Shown here: positions 13,700 to 25,515 of the stretch, piece by piece
Position numbering within the stretch: position 1 is the stretch's first letter
Layout: every line of letters begins with the position of its first letter
NCBI GenBank assembly: GCA_034620365.1
Contig: JAQGEQ010000287.1
Coordinates: forward strand, 806,001 to 870,000
Origin: Pegea sp. RAD2-039
Lineage: Eukaryota; Chordata; Thaliacea; Salpida; Salpidae
DNA length: 64,000 nucleotides
Reading direction: 5' to 3'
Made by a program: the position numbers and the translations under genes
The notes under the pieces: model-generated
Told to the model about the DNA's origin: nothing
What the model saw: only the letters and a program-made list of their open reading frames with translations
The model's database searches: none

Positions 13700-14025
13700 C
13701 TCTAAAGGCGAAGATAGTGATGTATTCTTCTAGCTAAGCCTCTAAATACTTAGCATGCTCTATATTGTTGTCAGACTAGTGAACAACAAGACTTTATAGT
13801 TTAAGATATTTTGCTATCATGGTAAACGTAATATACGACAAAGACAACGAAAATGGAAAATAAAACGTTGCAAGTTTATTTTCGGTAGCCTCCAAAAAGT
13901 CCAAATTTCACTGCTGTAAAATAGCGTAGAGAGAACGGCTCTGTAGACAAAGTTTAATTTTTTCTTTATTCTATTGTAATAATTCATAATTAATTTAATC
14001 ATTCTTCTTTTCAAACCATAATTAC
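13700..14025 (-). mobile_element. RTE-type LINE C-terminal fragment
   Basis: Minus-strand reading VYRAVLSTLFYSSEIWTF followed by RFIFHFRCLCRILRLP resembles the 'LLYGSETWTL...RCLRRIL' segment found after the reverse transcriptase in RTE-like elements. The continuation toward 13700 matches a fragment in the palindrome spacer at 44945-45090 (shared 'taatatacgacaaa' and 'agcatgct' blocks). Dead and short. Confidence 0.7.
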
Positions 14026-14469
14026 CTATTTACCTTCAATTCACCTATTTACAAAAGTTTGGCTGGTAAAAGCTTCATATAATATGATATTTTATGTTTT
14101 TAACAGTAAGAACATTTTTATGTATTCTAATATTAGAGCCAAGCTATTAACGACCATTTTATGTACATATAGAGGTTTTGCTTGGGTTTTGTACTTCCCC
14201 ACACCTATTACTTAATTTGTTTAGATCATTTTTATTTACAAATTTATTCTTTTTCTTTTAAGAAGCTTTTTTGACTTAAGAGTTTTTATTTTTTATTTTT
14301 GTATTAAATTTTTAATTATTTGTTATCACCCAAACTTAAAAAATGTAAACAAAATTTATTATCGGTTTAAAGTGAATTTTTATACGTTTTTTAATCCATT
14401 TATAGCTTTGAAATAAGATATATAACATCAACAGTTGGTAGATTTTCTAAACTTTTTAATTGCATCAAA
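14026..14469. other. AT-rich stretch upstream of the Kelch pseudogene
   Basis: No coding or repeat signal recognised. Confidence 0.5.
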
Positions 14470-16992
14470 ATGGTAGATAGATCAAATAGCAAAGTTGTTT
14501 TTGACTCAATTATGCCACCTACAGATGATAAAAGGTTAGTAGAATTTTGTATCTTGACATGCGATCATTTTCTAAATAAAGTTTACTTAAATTCACTTTT
14601 TATTAAAACTGATTAAAGAACTATTTATGTTGAACCTAGAAAGATTGTAATAACTTAAATGTTATTAACTTTAACATAAATTTATTATATTTTTAATCTG
14701 TTTTAGAGTGATTTCAGAATTACTCAATTGATTAGCAAAACTTTAATTTTGTTCTTTTCTTATCTAGCAATTTGATAACTGAATTAAATACTTCTGATTT
14801 TAATTATTCATTGGCTTTAATCTTTATCTAAATTAATTATTTCTTCTAATACCTTAAATTATACTTTTGATCTTTTTAGAGATGAATTTTCTGAAGTGAA
14901 TAATTAAAGCAATCATTTTCAACTCAAACTAAATGATTTTCCATAAACTTCTTAGTTTTGTGATGTTACCATAAAAGTAACTTTTGATGTTTTGTCGTAA
15001 GTTAGATTCAAGATTCAACTTCAGTTGTAAAATAATTGAATACATGAAGTCAGAAATTATATATAAAATTATTAAGGTGGATTTAGAGAAGCACATTCTG
15101 GAGAAGTTATCATAAATGAGGTAGACCCAAAAGTATTTTCTGATCTTCTAGATTATATTTACACAACAAAAATACTGATCAAGAAAGATAATGTTGAGAA
15201 ACTCGTGATAGTAGCTTCCATGTTTTAATTAAATGATTTAAAGAAGTTATGTATCAAGTAAGACAGTTTTATAAATCAGTTGCTTTTAATAATTTTTGTA
15301 ACTATATTTTACCCATTACAGCTTTATGGAAAGTGAAATGAAAATTTCCAACTGCTTTGAATTTGCAACCTTTACTAAGAATTATGGATATAAGAAGCTT
15401 TCAACTAAATTTGAAAAAATTATTAGAGAAAACTTTATAGAAGTAAGAAAATAGAGAAATATTTTTTACTTGGCTAAAACATTTTAAGAAGAAAAACATT
15501 TCTACTTCATCAAACTTAAATATTTATGAAATATTTACTTGCTTCTTTATTTCTACTGATTTTGTTCTTTTCATACTTCATAAGAAACAGTTTTTGATTG
15601 ATCTCATAATATTTCCAGATTTCACAAACTGAAGAATTCAAATTACAAACAGAGTCTATAATTTCTAAAATGATTTCTAAAGATGAGCTTCATGTGACTT
15701 GTGAATCCCAAATATTCAATGCTCTTCTAGAGTGTTTCCAAAACCAAATTTTATTTCTATGCAATTGGGAAATTGTGAGATAATTAAAGCTACTTGTCTT
15801 GAATATCTCAGCAAGGTCCTCGAAGACCTCAAAGCTTACATCCCAATTGAAAGTAAGCCAAGACAACTTGATATTCCGCAAGTAAGATATTTTAATAAAA
15901 TGCTTTTCACTTCAACGACTGACTTATGATGGCACAGATGATGTACGTCATAGTTGGATCTGGTAGAACCGATATGAGATGATTGTATAGCTCACAGTTC
16001 TGTTCGTCTGAAACTGGTGTTTACTTTAAACTTCCAAAGCTTTGTTTTTCATGAACCTCAACATCTCATTGTTGTCCTCAACGGTTTCATTTATGTGATA
16101 AGGAGCACTGGTGATATGGAAAGGTTAGAAGCATGAATCAAATGATGACATCATCATTGCAAACTAAATATGACGTCATCATATTTTTAGATACAACCCA
16201 ATTTCAAATGAATGGAAGAAGTGTAAAAGTTTAGACAAGGATGTGTGTTTGTCTATAATGGGAGTTATAGATAATGAATTGTACGTTGTTGACGGTTATA
16301 AAGAAAACAGATTGATGAAGTGAGTGATAAAATCAGATTTTCAACCAAAACTTAATTTGCCAAAAACTATTATGCTGTTACCAGATACGATCCGATCACT
16401 GATGAATGGACGCAAAAAGCTTCACTAAATAGACGTCGTCATTTTATCGGTTGTGCTGTTTTCAACCGGATGTTGTATGTTGTCGGTGGTATTGAAGAAA
16501 CAATAGACCATTTTGGTTATAGTCAAGATGCAGTTGCTTTTGTGGATAAATATGACCCACAAAGCAACAAATGGAGTCTTGTAAGCTCGATGCTGACACC
16601 TCGACGTGATCCAGGTACTTGCTGATGATTAATCTTATGATGATAACTAGTTCTAAAATCATTCGTAGCAAGTATAAATATGCAAGAAGATGCCCAAAAG
16701 CTGTTGTCTTTAATAAGAAGACTTATGTTTTTGGTAAAAATTTTGTTATGTTTGGAATTGAAAAGTTTGTTAATCTAACTTTTTATGATGTTTGTAATAA
16801 TTTGCATAATTGTTGATTGTTTCAGGAGGTTTCTTTTCCTCTTTTCCAAGAGATTTTTCTAGAACTGTCGAATGTTACGATGAAGAAATGAACGAATGGA
16901 CAGAAGTTGCAAGAATGAATGAAGACATTAGAGAAGTCATAGTCAACTATCAACCATGTGTACCTGACATATGTGTAAATTTCCCATTTTAA
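14470..16992 (+). pseudogene. BTB-Kelch protein pseudogene, copy 1
   Basis: Homologue of KLHL-type substrate adaptors for cullin-3 ubiquitin ligases. First exon MVDRSNSKVVFDS at 14470-14535. BTB pieces are CDVTIKVTFDVL near 14960, then HSGEVIINEVDPKVFSDLLDYIYTT at 15090-15170. BACK-domain pieces lie at 15325-15445 and 15620-15730 (SQIFNALLE). Kelch repeats follow at about 16060-16620 and 16680-16985, with typical strands such as LYVVDGYKE, MLYVVGGIEE, YDPQSNKWS and ECYDEEMNEWTEV. It is broken: a TAA interrupts the BTB domain after ASMF at about 15228, and the BACK domain is frameshifted at about 15735. Introns remain, so it decayed after a DNA-level duplication rather than retroposition. A recoding or assembly error is less likely. 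Confidence 0.8.
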
Positions 16993-17464
16993 TAAACAAA
17001 GTTTACTAGTAGACTGCTGTGAAGTTTATTTTAAGTATAAAGTTGCTTTTGAGATCGTATTTATTTTCAAAAACATTGAGAATAGTATCGAAATGCTTAC
17101 TCACAATTACTCCAACTTCAAATTTAACTTCTGACAAGTCAACAGTATATTTCAAATTTTAAAATTTACAAATCAGTTTTTTAGTTTACCTGAGATAAAC
17201 ATTCCTTAGTTTGATATTTTTATAAAAGCATGATATGTTAAGAATATCATTTTTTTGATATCTTATGTTTAAGAACTAAACAATATAAAACAGTTGGTTT
17301 TAGGGAGACAATTTTGAATTTGTGTGTGATTTGTCGCTAGGTAAACTTTCTAAAATGGCTTTTCCATATCTTCCTACTGAAGCTCATCATTGAGTATTGA
17401 AGAAAATACTTACAATCCAACCCAAAGTTCAACACCTGATTAATATTCTCAAGTTTTCCTGTTC

Positions 17465-17655
17465 CTTAATGTTCCTAAGGTTTTCTTTAACAACATTTTG
17501 AATGTAGAAAATATCCAACAGGTTTCACACATCATGTAGCTGTTAACTGTATCCAACTTTAAAACGACCATTTTTTCCCTTTTATTTACACCAAATAAAA
17601 AGCTTTAGTGGTTTATCGAAATCTTATTGCTGCTTAAATAATATCACAAGACATT
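17465..17655 (+). repeat. Direct repeat, left copy
   Basis: About 190 bp repeated in the same orientation at about 20512-20700 (shared blocks AATGTTCCTAAGGTT, TTTCACACATCATGTAGCTG and GGTTTATCGAAATCTTATTG). The two copies bracket the block between the Kelch copies, with an offset of about 3.05 kb. No coding potential seen. Confidence 0.85.
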
Positions 17656-17739
17656 TTTGATTTAATTCTAATTTCATAAAAAATTAAATGACAAAAAAAT
17701 TAACCATTTTAATAATAATTCATTTATATATATATAACT

Positions 17740-17855
17740 GTCTACGTTTCAAAGATACCTGTAAGCACGATATGAAATCGCTTAGCATCAAGACTAGCAG
17801 CTGGAAAGATATTCCAGCGGATCGCTCTTTACTGAAGAAAAGCTCTTCTGAAATT
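17740..17855 (+). mobile_element. RTE-type LINE extreme C-terminus fragment
   Basis: Reads RFKDTCKHDMKSLSIKTSSW followed by KDIPADRSL, a good match to the 'RYKD.CK.DLK..NI....W...A.DRS.WR' ending of RTE-like ORF2 proteins. It is the best preserved of several related scraps in the window (45160-45310 and 46318-46364). Confidence 0.8.
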
Positions 17856-18034
17856 TGTAGTTTTTCTGCAGACAACTGAAGAAGCGTGAATAAAACCACC
17901 TTAAAAAAAGGAACACAAAGGGCTTTTTCTATTTTATTTTACTGCGTCTTGCTTATATATTTCCTCTGAATTTCACTGTTTTTTTAACATCATCAATCAT
18001 CCCAAAAGGCCGTTTAAAGAATTATCAGTCTGGT

Positions 18035-18250
18035 TAATGACAAAACTTCTAAGAGACGCAAAACTTCAAATTTATTACCGGAATTGTAGCCTCATAGGCA
18101 GTTCGTCTCTATACTCAGTGTCGTTCAGGCAGCTCCAGCGAGGCAAGTCGGGCGTAGCTGCATTATTTAGTCTAAAATTAGCAATAGTAAATATATCGCA
18201 GTGGACCGTTTCGAAAAGCAATCTCTTGTTTGCAGACAACTAAAGGATAA
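18035..18250 (+). other. GC-richer block, probable LINE 3' debris
   Basis: A 200-bp block of more balanced composition with an open frame of 68 codons and no recognisable domain. It ends with a TTTGCAGACAACT string also seen just after the RTE tail at about 17868, which suggests repeat origin. I do not call it a gene. Confidence 0.35.
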
Positions 18251-18459
18251 AAATGAAAAATCTTAAATTTTATTAAATTTTCCAAAATGCAGTCATTAAT
18301 ATATACAGGCAATTAACTCTTTTTAGCAATATATATCTTCTACACAGGCAAAAGGTTACATAAGAAATAGTTTTTGATAATGCAGTTATTTGAACTGACT
18401 GTAATAAATACACCGACACCAATATTTTATGATCTTTTAAAATCTAGATATATATTACT

Positions 18460-19310
18460 GGATCAAAAATAATTGTTTATATATATAAAAAGTGAATCAG
18501 ATAGAAAGGTTAGATTTTTGTCATTTCAATTTTTATGAAATTTCATTACTGTTCCACAAAAAAGAATTCTATTTTAAAAAATATTTTTAAACTTAGATGG
18601 CAATTATGTTTATTGTTATGCTTTAAAGATTTGATATAATTAAAAGTAATATTATAATTTGCACAACCTTTGAAGAAACATTATCTCCAAATAAGAAAAA
18701 GGCAAAACAGTATAAAAGCAAACAAAATTTGTGGAAGGCCTTTTATTTTCAAACGTTTACCGAGCTCGTCTAGAAATTTTCTAGTAGTGCTTAATAACGT
18801 TTAAATACTTTGAAACTCTGTTTCTTGTAATTGGATGGTTGGATTTCATGTGAAAAGTTAGAAGTACTGAATTATTATAAATAATTCAGATATAGGTAAA
18901 ATCTAAAATTAAGTTCTTAGTAAAATTGAAAACTCTTTTTAATGATTAAACCTTGGTTAGTGAAAGTTAAATGTGGTCTGTCATGACCACGTTTATCAGT
19001 CACTAGCCAAGTTTTAGTTTAAGATCTACTTTTCATTGATGAAAATCTACATTTGTGGTATATATACAGTATAGAAAGCATAATATTTGATTTATTTGAA
19101 AATAAAGACTTCAATAATAAAGATATATTTATATCGTATAGTCAATAATATAGAAATATTTAACATTTGGATTAAATTTTTGTCTTTTTAAAAAGACATT
19201 TTGGAAACAAATGACTTTATCTAAAACTGATCAGAATAAATTAAATGAGAGTTGGAAGATATGTTTAAACTGAAACTTTCAATTAACGTAAGTTTAAAGT
19301 ATTTACTTTT
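18460..19310 (+). repeat. Diverged third copy of a palindrome-arm segment
   Basis: Matches right-arm 61200-61995 in the same orientation, and left-arm 26480-25690 in reverse complement. Shared landmarks include CCAAATAAG, TACCGAGCTCGTCTAGAAAT, TAATTGGATGGTTGGA, TGGTCTGTCATGACCAC and ACATTTGTGGTATATATACA. It is clearly more diverged from either arm than the arms are from each other, so this segment was duplicated before the palindrome formed or is part of an old dispersed repeat. Confidence 0.85.
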
Positions 19311-19711
19311 TTACCGTAATTATAAATATATAAAGGACCTGTCTAATTTGATAACCAAATAAAGTAAACGACTTTATTTTATTTAAACCTTTACACTTAT
19401 TGTAAAAGATTTATTTGCTTAGCCAAGAAAAATAATATATTGGAATTTCGACTGGAAAAAAGCAATTTTGTTATTTATAGCAGAATGTTTTTCTTGATAT
19501 TGTTTTGAATTGCTGGTTTCATGAAATATGTTTATTTTGGAGATTTTCATATTCTGTTTAAACATTTCAAAACTTTTCTTGCACTTTTGAGTTTTTTTAT
19601 TGTTTAGTTGATTTTTATTAAATATATATTTTTGTTTGTTAAAAGTAAATTGAAATTCTAAATTGTTAACAAAGTTTGCAAAAACTACTAATTGTGATCA
19701 GCTTTTACAAC

Positions 19712-19786
19712 TTATGTCCAGTTTAAGATAATTGGAGACTTCTGAGCTTTCTAGAAGTCTTCAGTCATCTTTAACTGGACTTATGA
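19712..19786. repeat. Imperfect hairpin with 30-bp arms
   Basis: TGTCCAGTTTAAGAT pairs with the downstream ATCTTTAACTGGACTTA, and inside them AGACTTCTGAGC pairs with CTTTCTAGAAGTCT, giving a long stem. Related but less regular pieces (CTGTAGACTTCT, AAGTCTTCTGTCATCTT) follow at 19880-19935. Could be the end of a small non-autonomous element; no target duplication was identified. Confidence 0.7.
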
Positions 19787-20511
19787 ACAATCAACACTTT
19801 TGGAGCTATTGATAGAAACTGTAAATTTCTATCTTGACAATTTTCTGATGGCCTTCATCTCTTTCTACAAACGTCAAATTTAAGTTGGCTGTAGACTTCT
19901 ACACTATTTATAAGTCTTCTGTCATCTTAACTTCGACTTTTTGTAAAATCAACGTTTTAGATATTATTGTTAGTAACTGCGATTTTTAGCTACACACCAA
20001 AAGTGTAATCTTAAACTCTCTCACTTATTGCTGTAGCTTAAATGTTTGTTGTATGTTTGTATTTCACTTGATACAAAATTGTTCGTTGAAATAAATATTG
20101 TAATTAACAATGTTATTGTGATTTATTTATTAACAATTTCATTAAAATGTTATAATCATAAAAAATAGAAAAAGAAATACTAATTTTAAAGCACCAGATG
20201 CTTGCAAATAGTAGATAAGGTGTTGCTGATCATATATTAACTGCTGATGTGTTACTGTTTACAAATTATAATTTCAAATGACTTCTCATCGACAACTACA
20301 TTATGTTGCTGATTAATATTATTCTGGAATTGTTATTAACTTATTTGCTACGTCTTTTATTTAATATAAAGTTTCAACTAAATGTAAAGTTGACGTAGGT
20401 AAGTGATCAAAGTAAAAATTAAAGAAATTATGGTTTTAAAGTCTTGCTATTAATTAATCATTTATATTTCCCAACTATCTAAAAGTTCAACTAGCCACAC
20501 TTGATTAATGT

Positions 20512-20700
20512 TCCTAAGGTTCTTGTAACAAAATGTTGAATGTAGAGAATATCCAACAAGTTTCACACATCATGTAGCTGTTAATTTTACCAAACTTTAA
20601 AAAACGAGCATTTTTTTTCCTTTTTTACACTAAATTCAAAACGTTTATGGTTTATCGAAATCTTATTGCTGCTTAAACAACATTACAAGACAGAAAGTTT
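20512..20700 (+). repeat. Direct repeat, right copy
   Basis: Second copy of the 17465-17655 block, lying upstream of Kelch copy 2. Similar at most positions by eye, with small indels. Confidence 0.85.
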
Positions 20701-21690
20701 GCACAAGATTAAAAACTGATAATATTAGTCCCGAGTAATATACTATTTTAATCATTATTAATATTATGTTTACAAAGTTTTACAATTGTAAATTTATTCA
20801 TTTTGTGACTGTAATATATTATTACTGTTTACAAGCCACTAAATATTATATATTAAAACATTATTTATGTGAAAATTAATCAAACAAAGAACAACCCTTG
20901 GTGTCTACATGCATATTTGTTTTGTTTGCAGAACATTTCTGATGAATTCTTATTTAATAGTTACAAGAGTTAAACTTTTGTATCTACAAAATTGTTTTAT
21001 TGTAAAAGATAAAAACTTAGATTTAGTTCATTTTACTTCTATCAAACTAAAATGGATCTATACTCATAATTAACTTATTTTGAGGATGAACTTTTTTTTA
21101 AGTTTCTACTCAAGTCATAAATTTAAATTCTATCCAATTTGTACCCAATTTAGGCATAATAATTTTACTTGACAATCTATGAATCTAAATATTTTAGTCT
21201 AATTGAAATCTTATCTGGACAAAGAGTTTTAGTTGTGAGTTAAATTTGAACTTATTATTTGTTAAACTCCTCTGCTAATACTGATTTAGTTGTAAGGGTT
21301 TGGTTCAAATTTCTTTTTGCAGTTCAATACAATTTAAAAATTATAAGATTTAATTATCTTTTAAGATTTTTGTCAATATAGTTGTTAAAAATACAAGTAG
21401 AAATTAATTAAATGTTAAAACTATATAAATGTTTTTTTTTAACGAACTAAACATTAAGAATAAGCAGCTGCAACAAGTATTTTCTACTTCATTCAAGTTG
21501 ACAATGTTTTATTTTATAATTATTTAATATTTATCTTGGTCAAATCAATAAATTCTTTTTGACTTTTTAAACTAAATAATATTATAACTTTTGTGCATGG
21601 ACTTAAAATTGTTTTTAAAAAAATTAACCTTTATTTACTTTTTATTAAAAATAAAGAAATTATTTAATTAATGATATCGCATTTAGAAAG
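20701..21690. other. AT-rich stretch between direct repeat and Kelch copy 2
   Basis: No coding, RNA or repeat signal recognised. Confidence 0.45.
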
Positions 21691-21699
21691 ATATTATAT

Positions 21700-23230
21700 T
21701 TATCATGAATTTATTATACTTTTAATTTGTTTTAGTGATTTCAGAATTACTCAATTCATTAGCAAAACTTTAATTGTTTTTTTACTTATCTAGCAACTTG
21801 ATAACTGAAATAAGTACTAATGCTTTTAATTATTCATTGATTTTTATTCAATAAATGCGAATAAGAGTGCCTGAAAAGAGCACCTTTCGGTAAAACAAAT
21901 AATATCTGTTAAGTTAGAAATATAGGAAGAAAAGACGTAACACGTGGCATTGCGGTAGGAAGCAAATGACAGTGAATAATTACATAGAATGTTAATAAAA
22001 GGAAAATTTTGGAATTTAGAAATGAAAATGTTGGTAATATTAAAACGGTTTAACTTCTGCTTGAAGGTGGATTTAAAGAAGTAGATTCTGGAGAAATTAC
22101 CATAAATTGGGTAAACCCAAAGTATTTTCTCATCTTCTAAATTATATTTACAAAAAAGAAATACAAATCAATAAAAAATATGTGAAGAAACTAATGATCA
22201 CAGATTTCATGTATTAAATTAAAGAAGGTTTAAAGTTATGTAGTAGCAAGTAAGCTAGTTTTATAAATCAGTTGCTTTTTAATAGTTTTTGTAACTATAT
22301 TTTAACTGTTTCAGCTTTTTGGAAAGTAAAATTGAATTATCCAACTGCATTGGATTTGCAACCTTCACTTATTATAATGGTTTTTTGGAACCTTCAACAA
22401 AAATATAAAAATTTTATAGAAGTAAGAAAATAGAGAAATATTATTTTCTTGGCTAAAGCTTTTCAAGTAGAAAGAGTTTTTCTACTTCATCAAACTTAAA
22501 TATTTATGAAATATTTATTTGCTTGGTTATTTTTACTGATTTCGTTCTTTTCATATTTAATAAGAAACAGTTTTTGATTGATCGCATATTTATGAGATTT
22601 CACAAACTAAAGAATTCAAATTACAACCAGATTCTGTATCCTTTGAAGACCGTGAAATTACTGGAGGAAAATTGGAGTCTTCTAAGGAGTAGCAGGTAGC
22701 TACTCACTGCCGACAATTATTTTCAACATCAAAGTAAAAGTTAGATGGTTAGGAAAGAAGGTCAGTAGTATTAGCTGCAGCTTCTCCTTGTTTTGAAGCT
22801 ACTTATTTTGAAGTTGTGGACTTGTGAGTATAAAGTTGTGATTTCTCCAGGTACGTTGCCATTTGATAAAACCTAATTTTATTTCTATTAAATTAGAAAA
22901 TTGTGAGATGATTCAACTTGTCATGAAGATCTCACCACGCTCGAAAGTAAGCTAAGACTTCATTTTAACGAAATATGATGTCACAGGTGATCCATATCAT
23001 ACATGAATCTTATATATCCAATCAGAAATCATTGAATTCAGCTTGTCTGAAACTGATATTTCTTTTAAACTTCCAAAGCTGTATCTTTTAGGTACTTCAA
23101 GATCTGTAGGTCTTAACGGTTGCATTTATGTTTTAGGTTTCTTTGGCGATCCCACTAAGACCAGGAGCAAGAGCATTCAACTACGGTCTGCTTTCAGTTA
23201 TTTGTTTGAAGATAGGGTCATCTATCTTAA
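21700..23230 (+). pseudogene. BTB-Kelch pseudogene, copy 2 (heavily decayed)
   Basis: Aligns to copy 1 along much of its length: 21720-21830 matches 14690-14800, 22075-22260 matches the BTB exon at 15075-15260, 22310-22640 matches 15320-15650, and 23045-23190 matches the first Kelch repeat at 16010-16110 (TGAAACTGATATTTCTTTTAAACTTCC). Many stops and frameshifts are present and the later Kelch repeats are missing. A 5'-truncated LINE piece interrupts it at 21846-22065. It is an older relic of the same tandem duplication. Confidence 0.75.
21846..22065 (-). mobile_element. 5'-truncated LINE 3' end inserted in Kelch copy 2
   Basis: The reverse complement matches LINE positions about 1600-1835: the AATAAATGCG...GAGTGCCTGAAAAGAGCACC tail, then GTTAGAAATATAGGAAGAAAAGA and TTTAACTTCTGCTTGAA. 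The insert lies where copy 1 (14800-15075) has none, so it arrived after the Kelch duplication or was lost from copy 1. Confidence 0.85.
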
Positions 23231-23249
23231 TTTTATAATTTTTGCCATA

Positions 23250-23417
23250 TTACCAGACTTGTGTAAACCTTTCACCACAAGTTTTGCATTCAAGAGGCTT
23301 CTCGCCAGAATGTATTCGCATATGCGTTGCCAGATTACACGATTGTGAGAATCGTTTATTACATCTTGTACATTCGAAGGGCTTCTCTTCATATTTCTGA
23401 TTATCTGAACTTTTAGT
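23250..23417 (-). pseudogene. C2H2 zinc-finger fragment (about 1.5 fingers)
   Basis: Minus-strand reading [20 protein letters not shown] then [20 protein letters not shown]: one complete C2H2 finger (C-x2-C-x12-H-x3-H), a perfect H(S/T)GEKP linker, then half of a second finger cut by a TAA at 23250-23252. Upstream on the same strand a frame opens after a TGA near 23418, and an AG acceptor lies at about 23407. An exon of a DNA-binding protein, truncated; no other fingers are seen nearby. It lies just outside the visible outer end of the palindrome. Confidence 0.8.
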
Positions 23418-24829
23418 TCACCGAAGATTGTAAAGAGAACTTTAAAGAGAACAGAGAAATTCTTCCCCATTATTTTGCTTTCTAGATTGGTGGTCCATAA
23501 TTTATTGCATTACTGATCTTCCTGAATATTATCAATATTTATAAAACTTATCAATCTACAAAAATAAAAGTTTAATAGTTTGTTAGAATATTCTTAAAAA
23601 ATCTATATTGACTTAGTTTCAAGTAATTTGCGCCAAGGTCAACATTCAACCACAAAAATATTTACAGTAAACATAAAGATTACATTTTTAAAAATTCACT
23701 TTTTTAGATACTTTGTTAGATAAAGTTACAAATAATAAAAATTCAAAAAGTCATTTAATCTACACTTCACCATTATATACAGTTGTACAAATCACCATCT
23801 GATGAACCTTAGTAATGCAGCTTATACTGAATAAGTATCATAAAAGATGATATTCTATTTTATATTAATAAAAATTTAGCCATAAATATATCACATGTCA
23901 AAAACAAATCTTTATAAACTGGCAGTAACTGGTAGAAAAGAAAACTTGAAGACTTTTACTTTAAAGTGGCACTAGCTTGAATGCTACTTACAGTCTGTTT
24001 CACTTATATATAGAAGAAAACAACAAAATTTGATATTCAAAGTTACACTTCTATAAAAAGTTTCGTTTTTGCAATCACAAAAATTCTTTGTTATAAATAA
24101 CTTCAGTGAAAAGCAAAATGTTGGTAAGCTGAAAAAGTAACAGTTTAAAGTAAATCAAATTCAGATTTTGTTTAAATAAAAAATACCTCAAGTTGATATT
24201 ATTTTATTGCAACTGATCTTTCACTTAATTTCGACTTTCTCTCAACTTGATTTCTTTATTTCTGAGAAAAGATTTGTCTTTAAAATAATATCTAATAGCA
24301 CTATCATGTAGTAAACATTTAACATATATGATTCTAATAAATAGTTTTTTGTATGAAATTTTGCAAAAGAAAATCGAAATTGTTTCAGCAAGAAATTCCA
24401 CAAAATAAAAACAATTTGATGAAAAAATTCTAATTTCATTCAAATATTTAAAGCTTAAAGTTCCCTTCTATCTCAATTATATCCAAACACTTCATCACAC
24501 ATTAAACGCTTGTTAAATGAAAAGTATCTCTTATACAACAAATATAAAGTCGAAAAGTCGTTGAAAGCAAACTATAAGGTAAGTACAAGTAAATATAGGA
24601 ATGTGAAATTGAAGTTTATAAGTGGCACCACTACAGGTCAAAACAAGTAAGGTTTGTGACAGTGAAATATCATGTAAGTTTTATGAATTGGTTAAATCAA
24701 AATAAAACTTCACATTATTCATACCACCCCTTAATGATGAAAATACAAAGTATCTATAAATAAGCACCTATCTATTTTCTTTTATGTAGAAATATATGAT
24801 ATAAATGAATACAGAGCTATTAATAATGA

Positions 24830-25515
24830 ACTTTTGAAACATCCACAAATTCAAGGCTTTGAGAGCACATTTGATTAAGAAAATCACTGTCATCATCTTT
24901 ATCAGTCTCAAAGACATTAAAGATGATGACATTCTTTTTTGTCCTCATGGTCCAAATTAAGTTTTTTGTGCGTGTCAGTGACTTTCTTGGCAAGAAGCTG
25001 AAACAATGCCAACATTTTTGTCAGAACCAGAATCACCGACCACAGAAGCCCATGTGACAGGTTACTTTGTAGTCATCCAATTTGCCCATTGATTTAAACA
25101 AACTAAACAATTTTTTGTTAATCTTGGCAACATCGTTGCTAATTTCAGATTTAACTTTGGTTAATTCATCAAATACAGATTTGGTTAGATTCAGATATTA
25201 GGTTTGAATTAGAGGAAGTAGTTGTTATGTCCATGGTTCTCCATTTAATGCAAAATCATTTAAATCCCATTTGCTTCATCTGGTTGTTATCAAATATTTC
25301 ATAAACTTTCTTCCTCACATCACTACAGGTGAGATGAAACTAGGAGAGGCTTTTAATAAACTTTATTGCCGGATCTTCACCAGAGCAAATTGTATTGCAT
25401 GATTGGCAATTGCCATTTCAAGCTTGTTTCGATAAAGTTAGTTTGTCAGAATTTTCAGAACGTAAGGTTTTGACACTTTTTTTGGATCCACCATAGTTTT
25501 TATTTTCATGAAATA
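24830..25515 (-). mobile_element. LINE ORF1-like remnant, left arm
   Basis: Minus-strand reading, broken by stops, contains a heptad-like stretch (KSVFDELTKVKSEISNDVAK) and then KKNVIIFNVFETDKDDDSDF and LNQMCSQSLEFVDV. This resembles ORF1 proteins of CR1/jockey-type LINEs, a coiled coil then a 'KNVIIFN.PE' RNA-binding-like segment. A near-identical copy lies at 62150-62835. It predates the arm duplication. Confidence 0.6.

Noticed and set aside
23043..23348. 101-codon plus-strand frame as a gene
   Set aside because: Its first part is a decayed Kelch repeat and its second part is the antisense of the zinc-finger remnant; a chance fusion of two relics.
24225..24443. Overlapping minus-strand 72- and 65-codon frames, kept in the right arm (63223-63441)
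   Set aside because: Two overlapping frames with Phe/Ile/Lys-rich AT-driven composition, no domain, no splice context; conserved only because the arms are near-identical.
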